Origin: Actinostola sp. cb2023
Lineage: Eukaryota > Cnidaria > Anthozoa > Actiniaria > Actinostolidae
Direction: 5' to 3'
DNA: 64,000 bases
Assembly: GCA_033675265.1 (NCBI GenBank)
Contig: JAUJYZ010000648.1
Location: 225,001 to 289,000, forward strand
Made by a program: the position numbers and the translations under genes
Notes under the pieces: generated by a model
What the model was told of the DNA's origin: nothing
Databases searched by the model: none
What the model saw: only the letters and a program-made list of their open reading frames with translations
Shown: piece by piece, positions 49,101 to 60,160 of the stretch
Layout: every line of letters begins with the position of its first letter
How positions within the stretch are numbered: position 1 is the stretch's first letter

Positions 49101-49851
49101 GTTGTTGTTGTTGTTGTTGGATTGCTTTTATCTTTGTATTATGAGTCAATCCACACAGACAATGTATATAATAAAACAATTATTGAATTCGGTTTTGAAG
49201 AAATCCGTAATTATCAATGTCTCGGCAAATGTTATTGGCCTCAGCCTACGGCTGATTTTAATGCAGCATCTTACTGTGTAACATGAATTGGAGCACCAGA
49301 CTCCTGTTAATAATATGTCATTAAAGATCATCTATGAATAATTGTGCATACATGTGCTGTACATCAATAATATTATTTTTTCCATTCCTAAAGGTAACTA
49401 TAGGGATTCATTCTGGTGAGGTTGTTGCTGGTGTTGTAGGACAGAAAAAGCCTCGTTATTGCTTATTTGGAAATACAGTTAATCTTACAAGCCGTACTGA
49501 AACAACTGGACTCAAAGGAAAAATTAATGTATCAGAATATGCATACAGGTAAATTTGAAGCTACAGTGTACAATGTACCCATAACCATCAAAATTTATGT
49601 AAAATGAAAAATGGATATTATCTGATGATTCACCAAAGGCAAACAAGTAATCAATTTTTTGTAAAAATAACAAATGTTAGGTATGGACCTCATTTCATAC
49701 ACACACATTAAATAACTTATTTTGTTCTACCATCAGATGCCTCCTTTGTCAGCCAAATGAAAGATTTGTTTTCAAGAGAAGAGGACCAGTGGTAATGAAG
49801 GGAAAGAAAGAACCAATGATAACTTATATCTTAACTGAAAAGAACACATAG
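46150..49851 (+). CDS. Soluble guanylate cyclase gene C: beta-type subunit
   Basis: Exons: 46150-46226, 46309-46415, 47018-47875, 48153-48541, 48741-48887, 49394-49548, 49737-49851; joined 1848 nt, 615 aa, like vertebrate beta1 (619). The protein starts MYGFINRAL; here, unlike in A, B and D, the ATG is in the same exon as the next codons. H-NOX: heme ligand His107 (LDGLHEQM), Y137-x-S139-x-R141; the Ile145-equivalent is Leu, so no distal Tyr for O2 binding is seen. HNOBA runs from [13 protein letters not shown] to [13 protein letters not shown], then a Gln-rich coiled coil and the cyclase domain. Beta-type signature: LFSGIVNFT (Gly for the first metal Asp), GDKYMAVSG, and [10 protein letters not shown] with N556 and R560. 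It should complement an alpha-type subunit. An extra intron (47876-48152) splits the large exon at NEKG/LYLSD. The protein ends EKNT without a PDZ ligand or prenylation motif. AATAAA at 49888. Confidence 0.92.
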
Positions 49852-49887
49852 GATATTACAAAACATATTGATGTCAAGACATAGTGT

Positions 49888-49893
49888 AATAAA
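49888..49893 (+). terminator. Polyadenylation signal candidate of gene C
   Basis: AATAAA 37 bases downstream of the TAG stop codon. Confidence 0.4.
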
Positions 49894-51148
49894 AAGCATA
49901 TGGTTATTTTAAATTATCCTTATCCTTATAATTAAATATTCTATATCATATTTACTTAACTCATTATATTGTAAACAATTAAAATAATACATTACTGTTA
50001 TAATACACTGTACAGTACATGTGTATACGCCTATTTCAAAAAACCTTGACAATGGTCTTGAAATCTGAATTGGATGATCTGAAACTTTTAAATTCACGTT
50101 AACCTCGGCCATATCTCGTTCAAACATCAAGCGTGATTCCAAGCATGAGGTTGAATGTTACCAACGAAAGATCCTCAGTTTCCCATAATTCGTCTTGATC
50201 TCAGATCATCCATTTTAGATCACCTGTTGTCAACATTTTTTGAAATAGGTGTATTACAGTGAGTTTGCAAACTGAACAAAAGCCTAATATATACATGTAT
50301 ATAAAATGTGACCTATACCTGAAAAATACCCATAGCTCTATACATTTGTTTCAAGACTTGGCATTCAAAATAAAGCTGTCAATAATTGAACTCAATCAAA
50401 CACAGTTGAACTCATTCATGGATTGAATTTGATTGTGCTTAAAAGCATTATTGAACATAAAATCAACCATTGAACCAAAGTTCCTGTGACTCCAATTGAA
50501 ACATAAACTAACTTGCATGGTTACAAAGTCCATGGAAAAGAATATTCAATTACAATGAAACTAAAAATCCCAAATATATAATTTTGCAATGAAATTCTAT
50601 AGTTTTGTGAATCAATTTTATCAATTGTGAACTCATCATGTGTGTTTGATTAAATTTGATTGAAAATATATTTGGTTATTGTAAATGTTTGAATTTGGAC
50701 CCATCCTGGGAGGTTATCTATTTTTATCTATTATTTTTTCTCAATCACGAGGAGACCTGAATTTGAGAGGGGTGCTTATTATGAATTTTATGAATTTCGG
50801 ACTGAATATGACCTCGGTCGCCTTTTAGTTATCATTAATTATTGTTAAAAAAAATAGTCAAGTTGGCTACATATATATCATAGTGGTGTTGGTGAGTTTT
50901 TTTCTTTGTCGTTCTTGATTTTTTTTGGGAAAGGGGAAAGGTGCATGTTTACTTGAAGGAGGTGCTTATTTAACACTTTGTACTGCAGGTGAGAAGGAGG
51001 GGGCATTAACTGTTAGTGTGCTTGCTTCAGCATTTACAGTATATTCAATAAATTTGATATGCTGTAGTAGTAGTACTTAGCCTTATACATGTATAGAATT
51101 TATTTACATACCTGGATAAAACATTACAGTAAGCTTGTTTATTATAAT
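49894..51148. other. Intergenic DNA after gene C
   Basis: AT-rich, with repeated TTGAA/TTCAA-type motifs about 50385-50700. No gene or clear mobile element seen. Confidence 0.4.
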
Positions 51149-51310
51149 TACAGTCCGACCTCTATTAAGCGGCCATCCTCTATTAACTATTAAGTGGCCA
51201 GTTTTCAAAGTCCCGAATTGAGTTTGACCCATACAAACTCTGCATTTGCTATATTAAGTGGCCAACCTCTATTAAGGGGCCAGTTATCAAAGTTCCAAGG
51301 GTGGACTGTA
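51149..51310. mobile_element. Pogo-like MITE, about 160 bp
   Basis: The element runs CAGTCCGACCTC to GGTGGACTG, the ends being imperfect complements, and is flanked by TA on both sides (51149-51150 and 51309-51310), as for Tc1/mariner and pogo elements. The interior has several TATTAAG(T/C)GGCCA repeats. It shares its terminal style with 57520-57691. Confidence 0.65.
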
Positions 51311-51500
51311 CATGTATATTACATGATGTATATATATACTGTATGTTGTTATGTTTTATAGAATTACATCTATTTGTTTCCATACTATAGTAACTGTAGC
51401 AACAGTCATTGACATACATGTAATAAATGTAAACGTGAAAATATTATGGTGATTGTTGTTGTATGGCACAATTATAATAAGGCAACCTATAAAAGGTGCC

Positions 51501-51897
51501 GGGGAAGGGGGGTACTCCCTTTGTCCAAGTGGTAGGGGTGATCGGTGGTCGGTTTTGAAAACGACCCCTAAAAGCTACGCATAAATTAAAAGAGTTGTTG
51601 AAGCCATGTTCATTTCGACCCCTAAAAGGTACGACCATATATGACCATATATGGCAAAACGGTGATTGTGTTTGATATCGTTTAATCAGTGGCTGGACAA
51701 CATCTTTCTTCTGTTCTTTCATGTTTGTTCAATAATAATTGACCCTAAAAGGTGTGGAGTGATGTTATGTAACTGACCTTTGAGTCGGAACCCTAAAAGG
51801 TACACACAGGAAATATTTTCAACCCTAAAAGGACCGCCGATCACCCCTACCACTTGGACAAAGGGAGACCCCCCCCCCCCCGTACCCCCCCCCCCCC
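51501..51897. mobile_element. Foldback element bounded by G and C runs, copy 1
   Basis: GGTACTCCCTTTGTCCAAGTGGTAGGGGTGATC on the left (51511-51543) is matched by its imperfect complement at the right end (GATCACCCCTACCACTTGGA, then CAAAGGGAG) followed by C runs. The interior carries CCCTAAAAGGTAC motifs. A diverged copy is at 54893-55125. Confidence 0.7.
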
Positions 51898-51959
51898 GGA
51901 AAATGTGTCACTAGCTACTAGTTGTATATATTGTATGCAAAATGTCATACCATATTTCT

Positions 51960-52320
51960 GAGATATCCAGCAAAATTACAAAAGTACTTGCATTGCTCAG
52001 AAGACTACATTTAAAACCACTACTTCCACAGAGTATTCTAACATGTACACGAGGCTCAGAATATAATCTGTTTATACCAAGACCAAATACAGAGGCCCTT
52101 ACGTAAAAAGAGGGGTGCTGTTGTATGGAACAGTCTGTCTCAGGAAGCTAAGCAGGCCAGCAGTTTATTCCTTTTTTCTAACTATTATTTGATGTAATAT
52201 ACAGTTTATTATATTTTTATATTTTATATTTATTATTAAATATTTTTTAGCTTTTGACTATATATACTGTATATATTGTAGCTATTATAAGTGCAAATAA
52301 AGAACTTGAACTTATTATTT
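51960..52320 (+). pseudogene. LINE reverse-transcriptase C-terminal remnant
   Basis: Conceptual translation in shifting frames gives a peptide like ITKVLALLRRLH, then FIPRPNT, and after a frameshift RKKRGAVVWNSLSQEAKQA. These are characteristic of the RT-connection and C-terminal part of CR1/L2-like non-LTR retrotransposons, where a RGAVLWNSLP-type motif is common. The segment lacks the intervening RT parts, is broken by a stop and a frameshift, and ends with AAATAAAGAACTTGAACTT, a retroposon-like tail. The 5' portion is repeated at 55165-55280. Confidence 0.6.
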
Positions 52321-52329
52321 AATTAGTTT

Positions 52330-53860
52330 TATCTATAGATAGATATATTATTATTATAATTATTATATTGCTGTATTCTAGTATTAGCATTTTTAAAGTA
52401 TTATAATTTTCAGTGCACGGCTGACTTTGGAAGATCACTTCATTGTGATTTATGGATTTCGTGGATAAATAAGGTTTGATTCTACAGTTGAGTCTACAGT
52501 GTACAGTATTGTCATTCTCAACAAATATTTCCTAGTATCATAAAATTAATACTTTGTCATAAAACCATTTGTTTTATTCAGCACAGTGAGTCTATACATA
52601 CACATGTAGTTACTAGACTAGAGAATAGACTAGAGTACTTAACAATGTCCCAATGACAATGTAGAGTCAAGACATGTCAAATGAAACATTAAGCTTAATT
52701 ATTAGGAATTTCCTTTCTAGAAATTCAGAAATGTTGATAACCATTCCACTTGACTAGTGCCTTTTAAACGAGCTAGATTATTTCTATGATAAGTTCTTAA
52801 ATAGTATATACTGATGTGTATCAAACTTTCATTGCTTAACAATTATTGAAAAAAAAACCGAACAAGCATTTAATACGAGCCCGAACGTAACTTGAAAATA
52901 CCCAACTAGAAAGAAACTCAGAAAATCCCTTCAAAAATGCGGGCAAAATGCAGTCAAGCAAAGCTGTATGCAACATCAAGAAACACAAATTCGACAAATG
53001 ATTAAAGTCACTAACCTTATCTTCAAGAACAGACTGATAAATCAAGCCAAAAAAGACAAGAACTGAAGAGAATGCAGCATTGGTGCTTTTTGTTGCGTTG
53101 TGAGCGCGCGCGCGCGACGCGACGACTGACAGCAAAGTCCCAGGATTCCTCGGACAAACGCGCACACGCGTCGATTTTCCCCGCGCTTTGCACAGGAATC
53201 CCAAGCTACTAACTTGTGACTCGACTGTCCGCCACTCACTGACTCGGTCAGAAAACATTGTTGAAATTACAGTGAATTCTCAAGATAAATTCATTATTAA
53301 TTAATATCATTGTGAACATTGATTCCACGTTACTTATATGTAACTGGACAGAGATTAGCTATGCTGCTCCAGATCTGCTCCAGAGTCCAACTGGAAACTG
53401 GTTCTGCAAGTCACTCTGTTAATAGCCTACGTTCCACTGGCAAAAGAGACTATTAAATACCAGACTCGGTACTCAGCCTCAGCCGGCTCAGGTGAGGAAT
53501 AATTTCACTTTAATAAACTAGTTGCTTTTAAAAACCTGAACCAAAATTTTTTTAAGAATTTTTGGATATGGTTTCATTTTTGTGACACCTTTAGCTTTAT
53601 TTTTATCGTGCTGGCTGCAGCCAGGGCCGTACATAACCCAAAATTCAACGAATAGCTGGGGTGGGGGGGGGGGACCGACAACAACACTATCAAGAACTTT
53701 ACAGTACGTATGTTCAAATATTTTCACTCTAACAGCGAAATATTAACTACATGTGCTGGTTCCAGGTAGAAAAGGGAAGCTTTCAAGCACCACAGGGACA
53801 AAAGCATGTCAGTAATGTAGCTCATTCTCAACAGGGCAAAATAGTACAGTTCTCTGTAGT
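52330..53860. other. Intergenic DNA with a short CpG-rich island
   Basis: Mostly AT-rich. About 53090-53240 is locally GC-rich with GCGCGCGCGCGCGACGCGACG (alternating purine/pyrimidine, Z-DNA-prone), which could be a promoter. A 140-codon minus-strand frame (53258-52836) starts next to it but has no recognised similarity, so it is not called as a gene. Confidence 0.35.
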
Positions 53861-53907
53861 TTTTTGGTAGTTGTCTTTAGATTTTTATTTTCAGGGCCTT
53901 GCTTCAG

Positions 53908-53955
53908 GGGGGGGGGGGGAGACAGGGGGGGGGCTGGGGGGGGGGGGGGGGGGCT

Positions 53956-53990
<35 letters not shown>
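53908..53990. repeat. Long poly-G tract
   Basis: Several G runs of 9 to about 39 bases, interrupted by short AC/CT breaks. Such tracts form G-quadruplexes and are prone to sequencing and assembly error, so the length should not be trusted. Confidence 0.9.
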
Positions 53991-53991
<1 letters not shown>

Positions 53992-54892
53992 ACTGCGCCC
54001 CCTGCCCCTGTGCTGTGCTGTGTATGGCCCTGGCAGCCTAAACTCTCCCCTCCCCTCTCCCTAAGAAATTTAAATAAATCTTGAGCATTATTGCAGACAC
54101 TTTATAATTAACTGACAGACCAAGGCCAAGGGTAGTCCTACACAGACATTCTTAGTGTCGTCATGCAACACTTCCCTGCGTAGGAGGCTAGGCCAAGGGG
54201 TGTGTGCTATATAACAAGAGTTGATTAATACAGTATTCAGTAAAATCATGTTCTTTATTTATAATTATACAGTTGTTCCATTCAGTTTGAGAATCTGGAA
54301 AATTATGAAAAATGGCTTTCAGTTGTAAGGGTTTTGAATGGATTTTCTAATATAACAGACACTATAGAATCGGTTTCCTCAGTGTCAACCAAAACACCTG
54401 TTTTGACTTAAAATTATATTGATCTACTCCTAATATTCTTTCAGGTCATCGTTTTAAACTAGGAAAAAAAACATCAATAATAACTGAGAATAGTAATAGA
54501 TATTTCATAGCCTTGGAATTTGATAATCCTGTACTTTTCAGTTTTCACCTTCTGATACTCCCCAAGCATTCAAGGGACCATTCTAATCTCCCCCTTCTGT
54601 CATTTGGTCTACTTGTGTCATATGAAAGAGAGGAGACTAGTGACTTTCCACTCAATCTTGTCATGCTACATGAAATTTTATTTGAATAATAATTTATTGG
54701 TAGCTTCATTTGTGGATGACCGACCAGTCTGCGTAGCAATCGCAGGGGAGGGAGAAAAAAAGAAAAAAGGAGATCTCCCCCTTCACTCTTTTCCTCTGCT
54801 CTCCCCTGTACATGCTAATGACACTGTCTTGCTCTATGTTCTCAAATTAAAGCTGATCTTACAAGACTACAAGAAAGATGGATTTTAAGCCT

Positions 54893-54931
<39 letters not shown>

Positions 54932-55125
54932 AGGGGGGGGGGGGGAAGAGGGGGGGGGGGGGAGTACTCCCTTTGTCCAAGGGTAGGGGTGATCTGCAGT
55001 CAGTTTTGAAAATGACCCCTAAAATTAAAAGAGCTGTTGAAGCCATGTTCATTTCGACCCCCCCCCCCCCCCCCCCCATATTTTGACCACTTTGACAAAG
55101 GGAGTACCCCCCCCCCCCCCCCCCC
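54893..55125. mobile_element. Foldback element bounded by G and C runs, copy 2
   Basis: It starts with about 60 G-rich bases, then TACTCCCTTTGTCC and GGTAGGGGTGATC, and ends GACAAAGGGAGTA plus a C run. The shared internal sequence (AGCCATGTTCATTTCGACCCC) identifies it as a relative of 51501-51897. The internal part is shorter than in copy 1. Confidence 0.7.
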
Positions 55126-55280
55126 GGGAAAAGGTGTCACTAGCTACTAGTTGTATACTATTGTATGAAAAATGTCATACCATATTTCTGAGATACCCAG
55201 CAAAATTACAAAAGTACTTGCATTGCTCAGAAGACTACATTTAAAACCACTACTTCCGCAGAGTATTCTAACATGTACAT
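55126..55280 (+). pseudogene. LINE fragment duplicated next to the foldback element
   Basis: About 150 bp, nearly identical to 51897-52050, including AGCTACTAGTTGTATA and ITKVLALLRRLH coding. The same junction between the C run and the LINE fragment appears in both places, so the foldback element and the LINE piece were duplicated together. Confidence 0.65.
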
Positions 55281-55601
55281 GTATATTAATTTACACCACC
55301 AGTCAATTCAAACCCCCTTTCCCCCCAGCTCGGATGGATGTAGGAATGAAAGTTCTCTTTTATTTATCCTTCCCACTTATTATCATTTGTTTCATCTCAG
55401 CAGTGGTGTCCTGAGGGAAGTTCTCATCTGATTAGAATGTGCATGTATTTATCCGCAGGATTTGAATTGTGTTGACAACCAATCATATGCGCGTCTTGCA
55501 GCGACTGCCTATTGTTTGGTTTGTTTAGCTTTGACATCAGGCCGATCGTCTTTAGCTCACAGTCTTGACTTTACATAATATGTGAAAGAAGCAGGCAAGA
55601 C

Positions 55602-58600
55602 ATGGTGAGTTTGTATTTCTTTTTAACGCTGTATTGTGGAACGTTTCACCGAATACAATCCAAACATGATATACGTTTCAATTTCGTCTTTTCCAATTCC
55701 AGTATGGTTTTGTAAATCACGCCTTGGAGCTTCTTGTCGTTCGCAATTTTGGCGAAGAGAAATGGGAAGAAATCAAGTACGTGTCTGGTAACAATAGATT
55801 TGAATGCTTTCAGTTCGGATTCTAGTACATATCGTTTTTTGTGTGTGTTATAGGCGAAAGATCAATCTGAATATCGAAGGACATTTCTTACAAAGAATCA
55901 TTTACGACGATGACATGACTTATTCGCTGGTTGGTGCTGCCACCGAGGTTTTGGGTAAGGCGCTCAGCTAATCCGTGCCGATCGTTTTCTTTATTCATGT
56001 CATTTGTCGTTCTAAACTTGCGACTATTATATGTCGTTCTCCGCTGAAGAAGATATAAATCCGCTGATATAAGCTTGGCACTCGACTCGATCCCGGCAAC
56101 TCGATGCAGCTGTGTCATGGAGTTTATAATAATAATAATTTCTGTGTTATTATTATTTAGGGATGGAGCCAAGCGCAATCTTAGAGAAATTTGGAGAAAT
56201 GTTTTTCGATTTCTGCCAAGAATCTGGTTACGATCGAATCCTTCAAGTCCTTGGAGGTACCCTTCGCGACTTCATTTGCAATTTGGATGCCCTTCACGAC
56301 CACCTGGGTGCTATCTACCCCGGTATGCGAGCTCCTTCATTTCGAGTTTCTGATCGCGAATCTGACGGCGCCCTCATTTTGCATTACTATTCAGAAAGAA
56401 ATGGTCTCGAGCCAATTGTTGTCGGCATCGTCAAGACCGTTGCTCGTAAACTTCTAGATACTGAGATTAGTGTGGTTGTTTGCAAGGAAAAAGAGTTTGA
56501 GGGTGACGATGTACAATTTGTCATCAAAGAAATCGACCAACGCGACAACCGATGCCAGTTACAAGTGAAATCATTTGATCCTATCAGAGACTCGTTCCAT
56601 CTGTCAAACGAGCCTAAGATATCGCCCGCGACGTTTTGTACAGCGTTTCCATTCCATCTGATGTTTGATCGGAATCTTGGAATTAGTCAGGCTGGATTAG
56701 CAGTCAGTCGCATCGTTGTCGATTTGAACGATGACAGAGATGTAAACATTACAGACGTTTTTGAGCTCATTCGTCCTCAGATGAATTTCACCTTTGACTC
56801 CATCTTGGCTCATATCAACACCGTTTTCGTACTAAAATCTCGCGAAGGGAAAATTTTAACACCCGAGAACAATAACAACAACAACATCAACTACAACAAC
56901 TGTAGCAGTGATCGTGAAAATTACCAAAGGCAATACAGTGATTGCAGGGATGTGACATCCCTGCAATCAGCCCTGTCATTGCGACTGAAAGGACAGATGG
57001 TTTACATTGCTGAATCAGAGAGTATGCTTTTTCTGTGTTCTCCGAGTGTAGGTAATTTGGATGACCTGCGAGGGCTGGGACTATATTTGAGTGACATCCC
57101 AATTCATGATGCCACAAAAGATTTGATACTTCTTTCGGAGCAATTCAAAGCAGAATATGCCCTGACCCAGGAGCTAGAGATTCTCACTGACAAGCTTCGT
57201 CAGACCCATAATGCCCTTGCAGAAAAGAAACAGCTTACTGATCAGTTACTATATTCCGTGCTTCCGCCATTTGTAGCCAATGAGCTGCGTCACAAGAGAC
57301 CTGTCCAGTCAGAGAAAGTTGAGATGGTAACATTGCTCTTCAGTGGCATTGTTGATTTTGCAACAGTATGTAAAAATTCCAAACCTATGGACATTGTTTT
57401 GCTTCTTAGCAACATTTACACCAATTTTGACATGCTGACAGATCCTGCAATAAATGATGTATATAAGGTAAGTGAAGCCATACTGTAAAAGCAGCTACAC
57501 TCTTCAGGTCTTAGGAAATACAGTCGAACCTCTTGTAAGCGACCACCCAAAATGTCAAACTCTGTGGTCGCTTACGAGAGGCGGTCGCTTACGAGAGGTT
57601 CCAAGTATAGTGATTTGACTTACAACCGAATTTTTGGTATTTTGGAAAAATGGTCTCTTACGAGAGTGGTCACAACTGGAGGTTCAACTGTTTACAGTAG
57701 GGGTGTGTGTTAACCAAGTCAAATCCCAAGTCAAATCCCAAGCATATTCCAGACAAAAGACAATTTCCTATCCCCTATCCTAGACCTAAACCAGATCTAA
57801 CCCTGAAAATCTGTGCCCTACTGTCTAATCTAAAAAGTCATGCCCATTCAGACCAAAATGGGAAAATTATTATCCTGTACCATATCAAGACAGCTTCCAA
57901 ACCACACACATTTGTATGGCAAACATACTATCAAAAAGTCATATTGGGAGGGGGGATAAACTTGGGGTGATATTAGCCCACTTTGTAGACAGTTGAATTT
58001 TATCAGCTAAGAAGCAATGGAAAATCGGTAGACAAAAAATAAATGAAATAAATATGCCAGTAACACAAGTTTTTCTCTTAACTTTTTCAAATCAACTGAT
58101 TGTTTTCATTTGTTTTAGGTGGAAACAGTAGGAGATAAGTACATGGCGGTTAGTGGTCTTCCTGAAAAGTGCAGTTGGCATGCTCGAAGTGTTTGCAAAA
58201 TGGCATTGGACATGATCAGTGTCATACAGCACATCAAGCACAAAGGAGAAAATGTTGAGGTACATAACATTTTTCTTCTTGCGATACTTCCACACACATC
58301 TGATATTTCTTGATACAAAACTGATTTTTTTTAGTATGTACTTAAATTGTTAGTATGTTTTAGATAAGGATTGGCATCCACTCTGGTGAAGTTGTAGCTG
58401 GTGTACTTGGACACAAGACTCCTCGTTACTGCTTATTTGGAAACACGGTCAACCTGACCAGCCGAACAGAAACTACTGGTGCTCCTAATAAAGTTAACAT
58501 CACAGAATTTACTTACAGGTACTAAAGTATACAGAAGATTCTCTTTGTTATTGTAAAATGACATTGATGTACCTAATCCCTTGTGATTAACTGTGATGAC

Positions 58601-59713
58601 AGACTATATTATGTGGTTGGTTTACTGTTGATGCATAGTGAATCAATTTGGTGGTTGTGTACTACAAGTAATCAGTGTTTGGGTTTAAGAGGATATTTTT
58701 TACGAACGCGCGTATTGAGCGCCAAAAACCAATAGGTTGGAAAATACGTTTTGTACAAGGCTAAAACTGCTTTAGCAAAGAGTTCAAGTTATTTGTGATG
58801 GCTTATGACCAGTAAAAGTGAAATTAGAGTGTTAACCCAAAGCGAAATTTTGATTTGTAAACTGTCCACATGGGCTAGATCTGTATATTTGCTAGTATTG
58901 CTGATGTTTTCCCCTTAATTACCTCAAATTTAAAACAAAAAGCAGGAAAATGGCTTTGTACAACGCTAAAACAGCTTTAGGCAGACAATTTTCTTTGTTT
59001 TTAATAGTTTGTGCTTAGTTAAAATAAAATTAGGGTGTTAATCCAAAGCGAAAATCGAAATTCAAACTGTCCAAAAGGGCTCGTTTTTGGCGCTTTTGGC
59101 GGATATTACGCGATGTTGAAATAAATTTCCTCTTTATATATTTCATCATGATAAATAGTTTATGAGGTTGGTGGTAATGGGCATTAATAGCTAATATGTG
59201 GTTTATTAATAAAGTGTAATTGCACAGTTGGATATAAAAATCTACGTGGTCTGAACGAAAAGTGATCTACTAAAATGGCCGGGTGTGGGTTTGTCGATGT
59301 TTCGTATGTAAAATATTGCGAAAACAAAGGAAAACGCATTGTCTATAAATACAAATAAAGAAATAGTTCTGTACTGCATTGTTTTTTTAATTCGTGTTTG
59401 TTTTGAGTAATTTAGGTGTCTTCAGGAACCTGTCTGCCACGATCCCAGTTTTGTCTTCGAAAAGCGCGGTCCAGTCCACATGAAAGGCCGCGTTGAGCCG
59501 ATGATTACCTACTTTTTAACAAGAGATCCCAAGTATGAGCCCTGCAGGATACCTGTTACTGAGCTCGAAGGGAGCAAACCTTCGTGGAACACTCGGTCTA
59601 ATACAACGACAAGTTGTGCGGGGTCTTCAGAAAAATCCTCGAACCCTCCTACTGGCAGGTGTCCTTTCGCATGGTCGGAACCTCTAAAACGCTCAAAGAT
59701 TACTCAGGTGTAA
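55602..59713 (+). CDS. Soluble guanylate cyclase gene D: beta1-like subunit
   Basis: Exons: 55602-55604 (ATG only), 55703-55776, 55854-55954, 56161-57467, 58119-58259, 58364-58518, 59416-59713; joined 2079 nt, 692 aa, longer than vertebrate beta1 (619) because of an insert and a longer tail. The protein starts [18 protein letters not shown], very close to vertebrate beta1. Heme ligand His105 (LDALHDHL), Pro118 and Y135-x-S137-x-R139 fall at the human residue numbers; residue 145 is Ile. HNOBA contains an Asn-rich insert (about residues 294-320). Coiled coil follows [13 protein letters not shown]; cyclase domain with [18 protein letters not shown] and [10 protein letters not shown] (N572, R576), the beta-type catalytic half. 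It is the most canonical NO-receptor beta subunit here. The protein ends SKITQV, a class I PDZ-ligand sequence. Confidence 0.93.
56939..56969. repeat. Perfect 31-bp palindrome inside a coding exon of gene D
   Basis: TGATTGCAGGGATGT, one G, then ACATCCCTGCAATCA: 15-bp arms around a single central base. It lies within the gene-D-specific insert, just after the Asn codons, and keeps the reading frame. Confidence 0.9.
57520..57691. mobile_element. Pogo-like MITE in intron 4 of gene D
   Basis: The ends ACAGTCGAACCTCT and GGAGGTTCAACTGT are imperfect complements. The interior has three copies of the (T/C)GCTTACGAGAGG-type motif in both orientations. Same style of termini as 51149-51310 and about 14794. 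Confidence 0.65.
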
Positions 59714-59726
59714 CTCCGCGTACATA

Positions 59727-60160
59727 TACCGTAAATGCTCGATTTAGCTTCCCGGGCGCTTATTAAATTTTTAGACCTCTAGGGGAGGCGCTTATTCGAG
59801 GGGGGCGCTTATTGGAAGCAGGGCGCTTATTTCTTTTCTCAGATGATGAACTCAATGTTTTCTTATATACGGTACTGTAACATACATATACAGTGAATAA
59901 AAATAGCAAACATGTACCGTGCGGTACTTGTAAACTGTATACTGTAAATATACGGTATTGACATACGATATATCGTGTTTCTGTTTATCGGTAAAGTTTT
60001 ATTTTAGAGAGTTGTTTCTGAATTTCTTTTAGGGGGAGGGGGCGCTTATTGGAGGGGGGGGGGGGGGGGCGCTTATAAATTTTTTAGACCTTTAGGGGGA
60101 GGCGCTTATTCGAGGGGGGCGCTTATTGGAAGCAGGGCGCTTAATCGAGCATTTACGGTA
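59727..60160. mobile_element. MITE 14 bp downstream of the gene D stop codon
   Basis: The ends TACCGTAAATGCTCGATT and AATCGAGCATTTACGGTA are perfect complements. Internal GGCGCTTATT(C/G)GAGG motifs recur near each end, and a G run is at about 60053-60069. An AATAAA at 59896 inside the element could serve as the gene D polyadenylation signal. Confidence 0.8.

Noticed and set aside
52836..53258. Minus-strand frame of 140 codons next to a CpG-rich segment
   Set aside because: No recognisable domain, low-complexity hydrophobic C-terminal part and no supporting exon structure. It might mark a promoter or noncoding transcript but is not supported as a gene.
54604..54888. 94-codon frame upstream of gene D
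   Set aside because: No recognised motif, Lys-rich repeat within, and no conserved splice context. Probably chance.
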